From Hypomyces perniciosus (lineage: Eukaryota > Ascomycota > Sordariomycetes > Hypocreales > Hypocreaceae), in contig SPDT01000006.1 in the NCBI GenBank assembly GCA_008477525.1, forward strand, positions 275,501 through 339,500: 64,000 nucleotides of DNA, read 5' to 3'. Within the stretch, counting starts at the first letter, position 1. The number at the start of each line of letters is the position of its first letter. The notes under the pieces were generated by a model. It saw nothing but the letters and a program-made list of their open reading frames with translations, was not told the origin of the DNA and ran no database searches. Of this stretch, positions 32,268-43,662 are shown piece by piece. Position numbers and translations under genes: made by a program.

Positions 32268-35200
32268 GGTGTATAAGAGGTTATTTGCCTAGGAGGAAGA
32301 AGGTTTGGTGTTGTTCGAAGAAATGCAAAGCAAAGGCAGGGATTTGTGTGGGTGCTTTGATGTCCGTGGATGGCTGGTAAGATGATCTCAGTGAGACATG
32401 GCTGAGGATGATCGGTGGTTCTTATACAGGGAAGATGGACACCAAACCAGAGCGCGGCTGCAGTGTTGCAAGGCCTCGTGGATCCGTGTCTGACGAGAAT
32501 GGGTTTGTCAAAGCACGAGGTTGAATCTCCAGAGCACTATCTACATCAGCCAAGCATATGACGTCGGACGAATCTCGTATTCCCGCAAGCAGTATCGTGT
32601 AAGTAGTAGAGCGTTGCCACTGCCGGTGGGGTCGCCGGTGAATCGGAGTCGCACGGAGGATGCCATCTATGTCGAGTCTGTACGGAGTATGTACTACTTC
32701 GTATGGAGCATAGAGTACTACTACTAACCCGTACTCTGTACAGGCAAAGTCCGCGATACCCATGGCCTGTTCCTAGCGGCGCAGGCTCGAGTGGTGCGAG
32801 GGAGGCAAGGGAGCTCCAGCTGGTGAGGAGACAACGTTCCTCTCGCTAGCACCGAGATGGCTGGTACGTACGGAGTAGCAGTCGAAGAGTGGACGGACAG
32901 ATGCTGCGGTTCTAAGAATAGAGCCCGATGCGACCTTAATGATGGTGGGATCGACGGGAGCAACCTCGTATTCCTTTTTGCCGGCCTGATCATCATCCGA
33001 AAGGCAGAGATGCAGAATCAAATGCTCTTTTTTGGTTGGTTCATGCCAGCTGAAAAGGGCAGTTCGTAGGATCATAGCATAGAAATAGTACGTAGCAGTA
33101 GCAAAAGTAGCAGTTACCTACCTAGGTAGGCTAAGGTTGTGATATTCGACAATTGGAGGAAGACTACTCCGTACGAGTAAAGACTCTGGAATGCGACCCC
33201 TAGCTGGAAAGAAGCAATCTCGGTACAGGGTACGGAGAATAGTAATGCTCCTCAACTCCGCTTTGGAGAAAATAAAAAAATAAAAATCTCTTCTTCATCC
33301 CTTCAGCCCCCTTGCTATTGCATACAGAATCGCACAAAAACGATCACGCGCAGCATACATCCACCAGGCGGTTGATATACGAGGACATGCACGGTATCGA
33401 CATGGCCAGATTCAGAGAACCTTGCGTCAATACGGGAGTAGTATGGGAAATGCTGCATCCATCATCATCAGCCTCACCAGCCAGCCCTCAGTTCACGGTC
33501 CGATCATCCGACATATTGCATGACCTGTCTGCTAATGGACAAGCAAACGAGAATCGAGACCTACATCCAAGACCCACGCTGCGCTGCAGCATTGCAGAAT
33601 ATTGATAGCTCCACTGACCTGCGCTCAATCAATCATCACCATTTGCTCTCACGCCCGCTCCCTTCACCACACTGCGTGCATTTTTCGCGTTCAGCGCGGG
33701 TCATGAAGCTGAACAAAACGTCCTTTTGTGCTTCTTTGCCGCATGACTCAAGGGAGAGCAAGCCGTGGGCCCACTGATAACGACAGAAACGTTGACTGCA
33801 GCTGTTGATCTCTGAAGCATACTGCGTACACTGCCCACAGCAAGCAATGCACCACCAGGGTACTTCGTACTTCGTACAAACCTGCGATTTGCTGTCAGAT
33901 AGCGCTCTTGTGCAGTGCCCGTTCGATTTTTCATGGTTTACAACGGGTCCTGCAGTGCAACAATGAGCTCTCTGCCCCCGAGACTCCGGCGAGTGATAAG
34001 TTCTTAGTCCACCATCACACGACGACTATGCGGCGGACATGCATGGCTGCTTGATCCATGATTATGGGCTAGGCAGGACGCCTTGTTGACACGCGATAGA
34101 CATGCCGCAGCCTCGAGACCCAACAGGCCAACCCCTCCAATACACATGTTTGACCCCAACTCGTGGAGATGTGCAGTCTTTACATTGGACAGCACCGAGA
34201 GGTGGTGGATTTGCCACAAAAGATCCTATGGGACCTCTGAGGCACAAGCGGTGCCTATCCTGGTGGACTGCTTGTTCCAGAACCTTTGTCCCACATCGAT
34301 GATGGACTGCGGCCGCTACTATAAACCTTCTCACCTTGAGGTGCATCTGATTATGGAACTGAACGTGGCCTGGATCGCACAAGGTTTACGAAGCTCTTCT
34401 GACCGCCTCTACTCCGTGCAATGCATTGTATTGCACGGACTGGCCACGACCAGGTATGATATGTCATGAGCCGTGTGACTGTGTTCCCAGCCTTATCCTT
34501 TGTGATATTCCCAGCCATGTGGGTATCACGCTGTGATACCACTCTGGCTTTTGCCTTTGGCTCTCCCATTGCGGCTATTCGAACGTTAGCGGCGCAATTC
34601 GACTTGGTGTAAGATATGTTCATCTCTCACCAGTGGCCCCATCACTTCGGAACCGATTGGCCCACTTTCCGATCAATATCAACATCGAACTGTTGGTCAA
34701 ATAGGGTAGCTGAAGCGAAATCCAAGAGCAACAGTGGTTGAATCCAGCAGGGCCTCATGCGAAGGCTTCCCCCTAATACGGCAATTGTGTGTGGGACAAC
34801 TACCCTTATGGGTTTCCCGTCAGGCAACGTGAATGCTCTTTTAGGCTTCTGCTCGCGAACGTGTCGCTGTTTTTCGAGACTGGATGGCCCTGTTGCCTTT
34901 GTTCAGTGTTACCGCAGCCTAAATCTAGTCATTAGCTCTACCCTGGATAATGCTTTGCATGTAGACACCCTCCGAGAATAAATTCCCTTTCCTAGAAAAT
35001 CTCCCTAGAAGAGGCTCAAGATGCGACACCGCGTACGGGCAACATATCTCCTGGATCAGATAAAATTACAGTCCGACTTCTTCGGGCCGTGCAGCATATC
35101 ATTGGGACACATGTCCGTCGCCTATATGAAGGCTGCTCTCCGTAGGCCACCATCCAAAACCCTTTCTAGAAGCAGAGAACCTCGATCGGTTGCTTTATTT

Positions 35201-35714
35201 CAAGTCCCTTCAAGCCTTGAGTGGTTACTGGTCAAGGTTGCATTTGAATATAATATAGGTGGAGGTGTCGCGGCAAAGACTTGTGAACTATCGTTCACCT
35301 TTGCAGTCAACGCCGCCACCCACACAATCAATGGTCGCAATCGCTCGTCTTACAAGGACATTCGAGACTCCAGTCAATTTTGGTGAATCCCACAGCTATA
35401 GTAAAAATGTGGAGCGCAACGTGGATTCGGTTTTGGAACCGCCGACGACGTCATGATTGGCACTCATCAGTTGCTGACATTGGGGCTAACGAACATCTTT
35501 GAGGCAATGATATGCTCTGCAAAACGTGGTCTAAAGCTATGGAAGTAAATCATACAAAACCCCTCATTGTGCGGGCTTTTTGTAATCTGTAGAAATTTCA
35601 TTCACTTTTATACGATCGAAGATAGGTAGGTGAAAAGCGAATCGGTATTGAATAGGATTAACCATTTATCGGCAGGGCAAGTAATCAATCCTGGAGCGTA
35701 TCAATTCTTCCAGC
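32268..35714. other. long divergent intergenic region
   Basis: No gene is supported over about 3.4 kb. It holds three exact copies of the dispersed word: TACGGAGTA at 32681-32689 and 32869-32877, and TACTCCGTA at 33165-33173. It also has a CTACCTACCTAGGTAGG palindromic stretch at about 33115-33131 and an A-rich run at about 33271-33288. Frames of 60-140 codons (for example 31662-32078, 34083-34469, 35021-35386) are shadows or not protein-like. Confidence 0.55.
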
Positions 35715-37967
35715 ATGTCGGATCAAACGCATTGCACCTATCCTCGGCCTGATTTTGAGCGCACTGGCTTGCGTTGGCAGTCCCTGAATGGCCCTTGGGA
35801 CTTCTTGTTTGATGATGGCGACGTCGGTTTAGCTCAAAGTTGGCAGAATACCGGCCTACCTCAAGAGATTGATGTTAAAACAGCGCAGAATAAGGAGTCC
35901 GGAAGTCGATCGGAGAGCAATACTATCACTCAGCATATTGCTGCGGGAACACAGGAACTGCTAAAAGATAACGTCTTCTCGAGAGATCTAGCGACTGCCA
36001 TCAATCGCAAACGCCAGATTCAAGTCCCCTTCGTGTTTCAATGTCCAGCGTCTGGCATCAATGACCGCGGGGTTCACGAGGTGCTCTGGTACGAGCGAAA
36101 CATCTCTGACTTGCGCACCAAAGATGAGAAGCAAAAGGGCAATCGCACTTTGCTCAGGTTTGGTGCAGTAGATTACGAAGCTTCAGTTTGGGTAGATGGA
36201 CATTACGTTGGTGGTCATCGAGGAGGCCATGTCCCTTTCGAACTTGATGTAACCGATGTCTTGAAATCTGACTCTGCTACCTTTGGAGCTGGATCATCTC
36301 ACCGATTGACGATTCGTGTGTACGATTCGGCCTATGATTTGACCCAGCCCCGGGGGAAACAATACTGGGGTGCCAAACCCGAGAGCATCTTCTACACACC
36401 CTCTGGTGGGATTTGGCAATCTGTCTGGCTGGAAGTTGTTCCCGCTACACGTATCGCCGATAGCAGTCACGGAACTATCATTCGATCGAATGATATCCAC
36501 ACTGGAAATATCCATTTCGATGTTGCGATCCTTGGTCTACGGGCAGGTCACAAATATACCGTCGAAGCAGAAGCCAGCTTTGCCGAGCAGTTCGTCAGCA
36601 AATCATCCCAAACAGAACTCAGAGAAGGGAGGGGTTATATCTCTCTCACTTCACGCCTTTATCATGAAAAGTTGTCATCTCTGCCTCACTCGGTTCTGCT
36701 GGAGTCGCCATTGAACGACGACAGCTGCTGGCGCGACGGTGTCGCTCTTTGGTCACCGGAGCACCCCCAATTATACGATCTGACGATCCGTCTCTTCGAT
36801 GCATCTTCTGGACAGGTGCTGGATGAAGTCAAGACTTCGACAGGAATGCGATCCCTAGACTGGTCAAAGGGGGACGGCTTGTGGAGACTGAATGACAAGC
36901 CGTACTTCCAAATTCTGTGCCTCGACCAAGGCTATTGGCCCAACACCTTCTTAACTCCCCCATCTGCAGAGAGTCTGAAGGTAGACATAGAACTGGCAAA
37001 GAAAATGGGGTTTAATGGCTGTCGGAAGCATCAGAAAGTCGAGGACCCCGTCTTTTATTATTGGGCTGATAGGCTAGGATACCTAGTCTGGGCGGAGATG
37101 GCAAATGCCTATCAGTTCAGTCGTGAATATGTCGACCGCTTCAACCAGGAGTGGACTGAGGCTGTCAAACTGGCAATCAACCACCCCTCTGTGGTGACGT
37201 GGACACCGGTCAACGAGAGCTGGGCATATACCTCGCTCAAGGATAACCTAGAGCAGCGCAATCACATTCGTGCTCTTTATTTCATGACTAAGTAAGTCAC
37301 AGTGTTCGTGTCTTTCATGCTATATATTGAATGCTGATGATATCAAGGACAATGGATCCGACACGTAGTATCAACGACAACTGCGGCTGGGAGCATGTGC
37401 AAACCGACCTCATTACTTTCCATGACTACAGCGACGGCCCTGATCTCGAGAAGACATGTGCCAACATAGACGCCATTCTCAGCCAAAAGGCTGGGCGAGA
37501 CTTGTTTGTTAGCGATATTGCAAACATTGATGAGGGCGCCAGACATAAACCAGGGGCGCCGATCATGTGTACCGAGTTTGGCGGCATCAATATTGCGCCA
37601 GCGAAGAGAGATGCTGGAGATGAATCTCGAGACTGGGGCTACATAACCGCAACCGATCCCGAGGATTTGCTGAAGAGAATCGGGAGGCTTGTAAAGGGTG
37701 TTGCTGGCGGAGGGTACTGCTGTGCCTTTGTCTACACCCAATTGTGAGTACCCTAACCTTCTGTCTTAGCATTTAATCGAGGTATATGAATGATTGCTGA
37801 TCAATATGAATAGCACGGACATTGAACAAGAAGCCAACGGGTTGTATTCCTTTGACAGGAAAGAAAAGTTGGATGCAAGCAAGGTCAAGGCTCTGATAGA
37901 TGAAGCTGTGCAGATGTTCTATGACAGGGTGAATGATCCATCAAACAACCGACCGTCACTATGCTAG
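35715..37967 (+). CDS. glycoside hydrolase family 2 protein (beta-galactosidase/glucuronidase-like)
   Basis: There are three exons, 35715-37291, 37348-37743 and 37814-37967 (introns of 56 and 70 nt), giving 708 residues. The order is a GH2 sugar-binding domain (LRWQSLNGPWDFLFDDGD at about 19-36, VHEVLWYERN, GAVDYEASVWVDGHYVGGH), a beta-sandwich (YTPSGGIWQSVWLEVVP), and the TIM-barrel catalytic domain. The acid/base is Glu 501 in TPVNESW and the nucleophile Glu 602 in CTEFGG, so both catalytic residues are present. The end of the barrel, GYCCAFVYTQFTDIEQEANG, also fits GH2. There is no signal peptide, which suggests an intracellular enzyme acting on imported glycosides. Many fungal members of this subgroup have no assigned substrate; beta-galactoside, glucuronide and mannoside hydrolysis all remain possible. 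Confidence 0.9.
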
Positions 37968-38094
37968 AAGCAATATTCATCATTATCATATTACCTAGTT
38001 ACGTGGGATACTAGTTACAACGAGTACTATCATGCGTTCTAATGACGCGTCTTGTCTACTACATTCAGCACTCTCGGCGCACTAATCTGTCATC

Positions 38095-39854
38095 TCAAAC
38101 AGCTAAAATACTCCTGCCTCCATCATGAGTCACTCTCTTCCTGATGCGAATTTTCATGACGCCATGTCCCAGCTTAACCAGCTGGGTGCCGATTGTGTTC
38201 TTGGCGCTGTCAAAGGATTCAGCAGAGCTGATGGAAGAAGTATCTTCAGTCTTGGTTGTGAGCTTCCTCACTCCGATTATGGCGCTCGGCGCAAACATCA
38301 GTGCTTCGCCGCGGCGTAGAGCAACGATCTTGCTGAATAATTCTGCGGCAATATCGGTAGGCTTTAGATCCAGGACTCCTTCAAATTTTTCGTCATCGTC
38401 TGGCGATTGTTGGGTAGCTTGGGCGAGGATCGAAGCCCCAGCTAGATGCTTCTTCAGGCTCTGCAGCCAATCGGGAGACGTGAATCGATGGACAATCGTT
38501 ACAGAGCAAAGATCCAGTAGTTTAGGAGAGATGGTTGGTTCTTGGGTTGAGATGATGACTCGCGTGCCCAAGTGCCGCTGCAGACGAATGTTCGAGAGGA
38601 GTGCCTCAGTGAGTGTTTGGCACTCCGCTGTGTCGGTCATATACTTGTGCGCCTCATCGAGGGCCACAACCCGTCCGATATCCGAGCTCTGCTCTAGGAA
38701 CAGGCTTAGGCAGATGTTGAACAGTGAACATGCCATTTCTGCCGTCACGCAAGGGCAGCACAAGTCCACAATAGTCAGCTGGCCAGCCTGTGTCCATTTG
38801 GTCAGTCTTGGATTCTCCATCAACGGGTATCAGAGGGTAACAAACCCTAGGCTTCCAGTCATTTCCACGACCACCTCCCTTGGCCATTTCGGCATTCTTC
38901 TGGGTAGCAAGAAGTACCTGCTCCTTCACCATGAAGCTCTCTAGGGTGTCAAGACGCTGCTGGAGCGGGCCCAACTGTCCAGTGGCCAAAGTTTCATTCA
39001 TCAGTCTGTGTTTGAACTCTCGGTAGTTGAAAGTATTCCCAGAGTTCTGTTGTTCAATCCGCAAGTCTCGTAGAATGCGGGTCACCACGTGTAAGTAGAG
39101 CGGCATGCTGCCCTGAACGGAGCTCACAGCCATGAGATCCAGCATTCGTTTGGTGTTCAAGTCAGACTGGTTGATTCGAAGCTCCTCAACATATACATTG
39201 GGGAGGCCTTTGTAGATCCTCTTTTGCTCGTGTTAGCAACGCCTGGAAGCGAAGAACTTCTTTCTTCCTACGTACCTGAATCTGTCCGATATTGGTGGGT
39301 GGACATAGAACCCTCACAGTAGTACCCTTGGCCGAAGATAGATGAGCGGCTTCACATGGGGAACCTCCGGTATCCGACGTCCAAGGGTCGTAGTGGAAAA
39401 CAATTCCCGTCAAAGGCCGGGGCAAGACGTTCGCCTCCGAGGGAGTTAGACAGTTCTCTAAAAGACAGCTAAGTGTGTGGCTTTTGCCTGATCCCTGGCT
39501 TCCGCAGATGAATACGCTTGAGGGTGCAACTGTATTGTAGAAGACCCGAGGGTCCCCGCCTGTGCAAAGGACGGTGTCTTTACGTGTGCCGCATTCATCG
39601 ACGACTCCGCCGATAAGTCCATACTGTGTGAATGGAGTTTCATGTGCGTTGGCCTGAAGAGTATCGCCGTATCTTCGGACAGGTGCTGTAAAGATAGGGG
39701 TCGCTAATAGTTCTTCGACATCTTCATCTTCAATTTCGGATCGTAGGAGGTCGAGGTGAGTCTCGAGGGTAGTGTCTTCGAGAGACACTTTGGAAAGTCT
39801 CTCGGAAACATCCTCATAGGACGAAGAACTTTCATATGAAAGGGAGTAGGTCAT
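38095..39854 (-). CDS. HerA/FtsK-like P-loop ATPase, fungal-specific and uncharacterised
   Basis: There are three exons, 39854-39276, 39220-38846 and 38787-38095 (introns of 55 and 58 nt), giving 548 residues. The N-terminus is acidic (SSSSYEDVSERLSKVSLEDT). Walker A is GSQGSGKSHTLSCLLENC (residues 118-135) and Walker B is RVVALDEAHKYM (357-368), followed by a sensor-like VIISTQEPTISPKLLDLCSV. This spacing, with a large helical insert between the Walker motifs, resembles HerA/VirB4/FtsK-type ATPases rather than AAA+ enzymes. Removing the 58-nt intron joins DWKPR to AGQLTIVDLCCPC in frame, which supports the model. Such proteins are widespread in filamentous fungi without an assigned role. The C-terminal tail (IRIRKRVTHDGG) is basic. 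Confidence 0.75.
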
Positions 39855-40444
39855 GTTTATATTCAGGACAAATGGCGGTTCTCTCTCAATCCGAATGCGA
39901 ACAGAAGACAGCCGATGATGATCGAAGGAGGGGGATGAGTAGGCTGATTAGCGAGAGAACAGATGAAAAGCCTAAAAGAATATCTGCATGTTTCCCAGAA
40001 CTCGACATGAAGAATTCACTTAATAGTCAACCGCCAATTTTGCGTGATGGGCCTGTAGAAGAGGACCCACAGACCATCAGAAGGCAGTGAATCGAGGGAT
40101 GTTTACACACGGATAGAGAAATCTGATTGGTTACTCCCTCAGACGAGACGGGAGCCTGCATGAAAAGCGATTAGGCAGACAGGCATCAACACTGATTGCA
40201 AAAAACTAGAGCATAGGGGTTCAGTCACAATTGCAGACCAATGAAGATGTATAAATAGGAGTCTTGAGTAAGAGCTAGACGTGGACATGGAGCCCATTCT
40301 TTTCAACAATATACAAGGTTTATGAAAATTAGTGCTTCGCAAGTCCCATAAAGCTAGGATTTGATTGGGTCGTTAAAGAAGTTTAATAGGAAAAAGAAAG
40401 GTGATTTATATGTGCAGATTAGAGCATCTTTTCTTCTGCGTTTA
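39855..40444. other. intergenic, upstream of the ATPase gene
   Basis: This is the promoter side of the ATPase gene. One plus-strand frame (39836-40090) overlaps the start and is not protein-like. Nothing else is visible. Confidence 0.45.
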
Positions 40445-40724
40445 TACAGTCTACCCCCTGAATGTTTCATTAGCGTGTAATAATTTATTTTTAAAGAAAT
40501 AAATATATTAATTAATGTAAAAAGGCTAAAACTTTTAATTCTTTAAATTATTTATAATTTTATTTATTTATTTATAATTATATTTTTAATATTTTATTAA
40601 ATATTATTATCTTAACTGTATTAGTAATTGACAATTTACTTGTAGGCGATTGATAGAAGGGTATATACCTCTACAAAAGCGGGTCAAAGTACACGCTAAT
40701 GAAACATTCAGGGGGTAGACTGTA
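40445..40724. mobile_element. non-autonomous TA-flanked inverted-repeat element (MITE)
   Basis: A perfect 35-bp inverted repeat joins 40445-40479 (TACAGTCTACCCCCTGAATG...) and 40690-40724. Counting the outer TA as the target-site duplication leaves 33-bp terminal inverted repeats beginning CAGTCTACCCCC, as in Tc1/mariner-superfamily elements. The 210-bp interior is almost pure A/T (40480-40640), suggesting mutation decay of C and G. There is no reading frame, so the element would need a transposase in trans. Confidence 0.85.
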
Positions 40725-41066
40725 CTTAGCATGCTTGATTGAACCTTCGGTATGATTGATACAATTTTGCGCTATGATCAGTGTACTCTGTACTCCGTAA
40801 GTTTAGGGCGATTTTCACTGTTACAATCTTCTAAGAGACTCATTGAACAGTTGTTTAATTGTATTGATGTTTGCTCCCTATTTATGTATTTACAAGTTCA
40901 CTTACGGTTGACAGTTCTCCTCAAGCTTAATGACAGATATTTTAATAAAAGAGCAGGCTTCCCCAAATAAAGAGGGAACTTCTCTATTCGCTCGCAAACG
41001 ATATGCGGATCATACGACTACCTAGTAACTCTATAGCTATACAGGTAACGAGGCAGAAGAGGAAGT

Positions 41067-41149
41067 TACAGTGCCACGCAGAAAGTTTCGGTAAATTTTA
41101 TATAGAGCTGCCTTACAAAAGTTACCGAAACTTTCTTCTCCCTACTGTA
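41067..41149. mobile_element. very short TA-flanked inverted-repeat element
   Basis: The 83-bp segment starts TACAGTGCCACGCAGAAAGT and ends with the near reverse complement. The inner 15 bp (GAAAGTTTCGGTAA block) is a perfect inverted repeat and the outer TACAGT/ACTGTA also matches, with mismatches between. Both ends are bordered by TA. It looks like a tiny MITE or a deletion derivative, 340 bp from the larger element at 40445. The outermost CAGT is shared with that element. Confidence 0.6.
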
Positions 41150-41378
41150 CCTTGAAAGCTCTATGTGATTTGATGTCAATATGTGGAAGATTTATTAATA
41201 TTGTAGGGTAGGCCACACAGTGTAAATATAGATTTAGGACCGTGTATTATACGACAAAGTGTAAATGATACACAGTGCTAGAGATGAAGTCTCACCGTGT
41301 ACACACAGTCTCTCCAAGGCGGTTTGTCTTCCCAGACTTCTCTCCACTCACCATTTTCAAGCAACGATACCCGCAAAC

Positions 41379-42523
41379 ATGTCAGACCAAACAGCCTCAC
41401 GCTTTACACCGCAGAATAAGACGACCCACGAAAGATTATCAACGACAACCGTCGGCCTCGTCGCCCTCTCTGACTTCCGCAAACGTCGCGCCCAAGTCCT
41501 CGAACAGCAAGAGCGCGAGGCCCGTGAGGCCGCGTTCTCAGGCACGTCAAAGCCGGACCGCTCGCAGACAGGCACTCCTGACAACGCTGGCAGTGATTCC
41601 GCCAAAAGTGCTGGCGCAGAGCCAGTGAAGAAGAAGCAAAAGCAGAAAAAGGCTGGCAAGAAGCTGCTGTCGTTTGGCGATGACGGAGACGAGGACGAGA
41701 GCGGCACTTCCGAGGCAACGAGCAACAAGGATGGCCAAGGAGGAGAGAAGAACCCCAAGTTCAAGGCCAATGCTGCGGTCGGAATCGTGCCCAGGGCGGC
41801 GACCAAGGCGGCGCTTCGTAAGGAAGCTGCTGAGCGAGAGACACTGCGGCGCGAGTTTGTGGCTTTGCAAGAAGCTGTTAAGGCTACTGAGTTTGCGACA
41901 CCATTCGTATTCTACGATGGCGCCAACACTCCGGGCGGGACGGTGCGAATGAAGAAAGGCGACTTCGTGTGGGTCTTCCTGGATAAGAGCCGCAAAGTTG
42001 GCGCAGAGCTGGGGGTTGGCGAACAGGCAAATGCACAGCGAGCATGGGCTAGGGTTGGCGTTGACGACCTTATGCTCGTACGCGGGACTGTGATTATTCC
42101 ACATGTACGTGTGTTCCTCCGTCTATTTCTATGTCATTCTAACTACTAATTCTCCCACTCCAGCACTACGATTTCTACTACTTCATCATCAATAAGAGTG
42201 TTGGGCCTGGCGGAGTCCGCCTCTTCGACTACAATGCCGAAGCCCCTGCCAAACCCACCAATTCCAACAACGATCCCTCTTCCACTGGCCTTTTGGTGAC
42301 CTCGGCGTCCAAAGCCGCAGCCGCCAAATCTCTACCCGATATCAGCACCCTCGAGGGTGCGACGGACGAGGCGACTCTGACGAAAGTTGTAGATCGTCGG
42401 TGGTACGAGAGGCACAAGCATATATACCCCGCCAGCACGTGGCAAGAGTTCGACCCCGAGAAGGATTACTCGAAACAGATTCGAAAAGATACCGGCGGCA
42501 ATACGTTCTTCTTTTCGAAATGA
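41379..42523 (+). CDS. XAP5/FAM50-family nuclear protein
   Basis: There are two exons, 41379-42104 and 42164-42523 (59-nt intron), giving 361 residues. The N-terminal half is charged and low-complexity with KKKQKQKKAGKKLLSF, a likely nuclear signal. The XAP5 domain follows: TPFVFYDGANTPGGTVRMKK, GDFVWVFLDKSRK, VDDLMLVRGTVIIPH joined across the intron to HYDFYYFIINK, then VVDRRWYERHKHIYPASTW near the C-terminus. XAP5/FAM50 proteins act in the nucleus in transcription and pre-mRNA splicing; in plants the homologue XCT affects the clock. The ATG at 41379 begins a Ser/Thr-rich leader and fits the usual length; upstream in-frame codons are 5' UTR. Confidence 0.87.
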
Positions 42524-42676
42524 TGGTCGACGTGACGCTGCGCGTATAATGATGAGCACCGTCTGTAGGACATTCGCGGCGCGTTGGCTTGACGAAAGAA
42601 TGGCTCTTCCGTGTATGATGTGCGTGTAATGGGCGTTATATCCTGAAAACCCAGGGCTTGCCAAATGCGCAATTGC

Positions 42677-43111
42677 TCAACCAAGGAACTGCCACAAGGC
42701 AAAGGAAGTACCGCCGAGGACCAGCCAACCGGGCCAGAAGAGGACGAGAATCATCGAGTTGCCGCTACCGAGGATGAAGACAGCAAACTCGTAAAATAGC
42801 TTTGTGCGAAGGCTCTGGACGGCCTTAGAGTCCCAAATATGAAAGACAGCTTTGCTAGACATGGCGAGACCGAATCGAGTCGCGAGGAAGGTTTGGAAGG
42901 CGAGGAATTTGCTTGCATAGAGGCTGCCGATGAGAGTTGCGTGAACGATGAAATACGCTTGCAGGAAAATGAAAAGCGAAATTGAACTGATTATCTGATG
43001 TAATCCAGTAGGGAGAGCAAGGGTCCTGCCAAGGTGAGCGAGCAATGTCGAGTGGGGACTGATAACTGTCGGCTCCAGCAGGGAGGCAGAGAAGATGGCG
43101 ACCTTGTCCAT
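42677..43111 (-). CDS. small uncharacterised membrane protein
   Basis: A single exon encodes 144 residues from the ATG at 43111 (MDKVAIFSASLLEPTVISPH). Two or three hydrophobic segments are clear: ISSISLFIFLQAYFIVHATL, FYEFAVFILGSG with MILVLFWPGWLVLGG, and a weaker AFQTFLATRFGLAM. The family is not recognised. The frame stays open to 43228, which would add 39 residues, but that part is Arg/Ser-rich and includes the intergenic word TACTCCGTA (43139-43147), so the shorter start is preferred. It converges with the XAP5 gene, about 150 bp between stops. Confidence 0.6.
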   Translation of the reverse strand: MDKVAIFSASLLEPTVISPHSTLLAHLGRTLALPTGLHQIISSISLFIFLQAYFIVHATLIGSLYASKFLAFQTFLATRFGLAMSSKAVFHIWDSKAVQSLRTKLFYEFAVFILGSGNSMILVLFWPGWLVLGGTSFALWQFLG

Positions 43112-43365
43112 CGTATGACAGTATAGGGGCGAAGGCGATACTCCGTAGTGGATGAGACGTTGGCCCGACAATTGGGAATGAAGATGCGGCTTGGATCTGA
43201 CGCGACTAACACGAGCGCCCTCGACCATCTTGAATCTCGCGATATGGTGTTTATTAAATGAACGCTTCCCTGTCGCCCCGCCACCCCACTGGTCGAGTAT
43301 CCGAAACGAGATAACGATAATTACGCCTCTACCATGTCAACATTGACCAACCAAGTCTTCATGAT

Positions 43366-43662
43366 TTAGCAGATGTCGGGAGGAATGCCGAAAGGATAAT
43401 CAAGGTGCCTAATGGCCTGCACATTGCCCATTCGCAACGCATTACTCGTTCCTGCGGACAAGAAACCCCTCAATTGACCCTCACAGACCCCATTGACGAC
43501 CCCGGAGTTCGTCATGTTCAGGATCTTGTTGTATGCGAACCATGGGACCACGTGGGGATTCTGATTCGTCGTTGGCGGGTTGAAAAGTTCCACCTTGCGG
43601 TCATGAGGATATGGCAAAGCGCTTATGGGAACGGAAGTAAGACTAAGATCACAGATGGAGGA
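43366..43662 (-). CDS. possible terminal exon of a small unknown gene
   Basis: On the minus strand, after a TAG at 43663-43665 that could be an intron acceptor, 98 codons read as protein-like sequence (ISALPYPHDRKVELFNPPTT, VVPWFAYNKILNMTNSG, GNVQAIRHLDYPFGIPPDIC) to the TAA at 43366. There is no ATG at its start, so an upstream exon is needed. A compatible frame (VKKTHNWGSSWPFPS) precedes the TAG, but no convincing donor was found. It may be a decayed gene end. Confidence 0.3.
   Translation of the reverse strand, partial: SSICDLSLTSVPISALPYPHDRKVELFNPPTTNQNPHVVPWFAYNKILNMTNSGVVNGVCEGQLRGFLSAGTSNALRMGNVQAIRHLDYPFGIPPDIC

Noticed and set aside
40445..41149. Single 705-bp element from MITE 1 through the 83-bp hairpin
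   Set aside because: Each unit is closed by its own inverted repeats and TA borders. The terminal sequences differ beyond CAGT.
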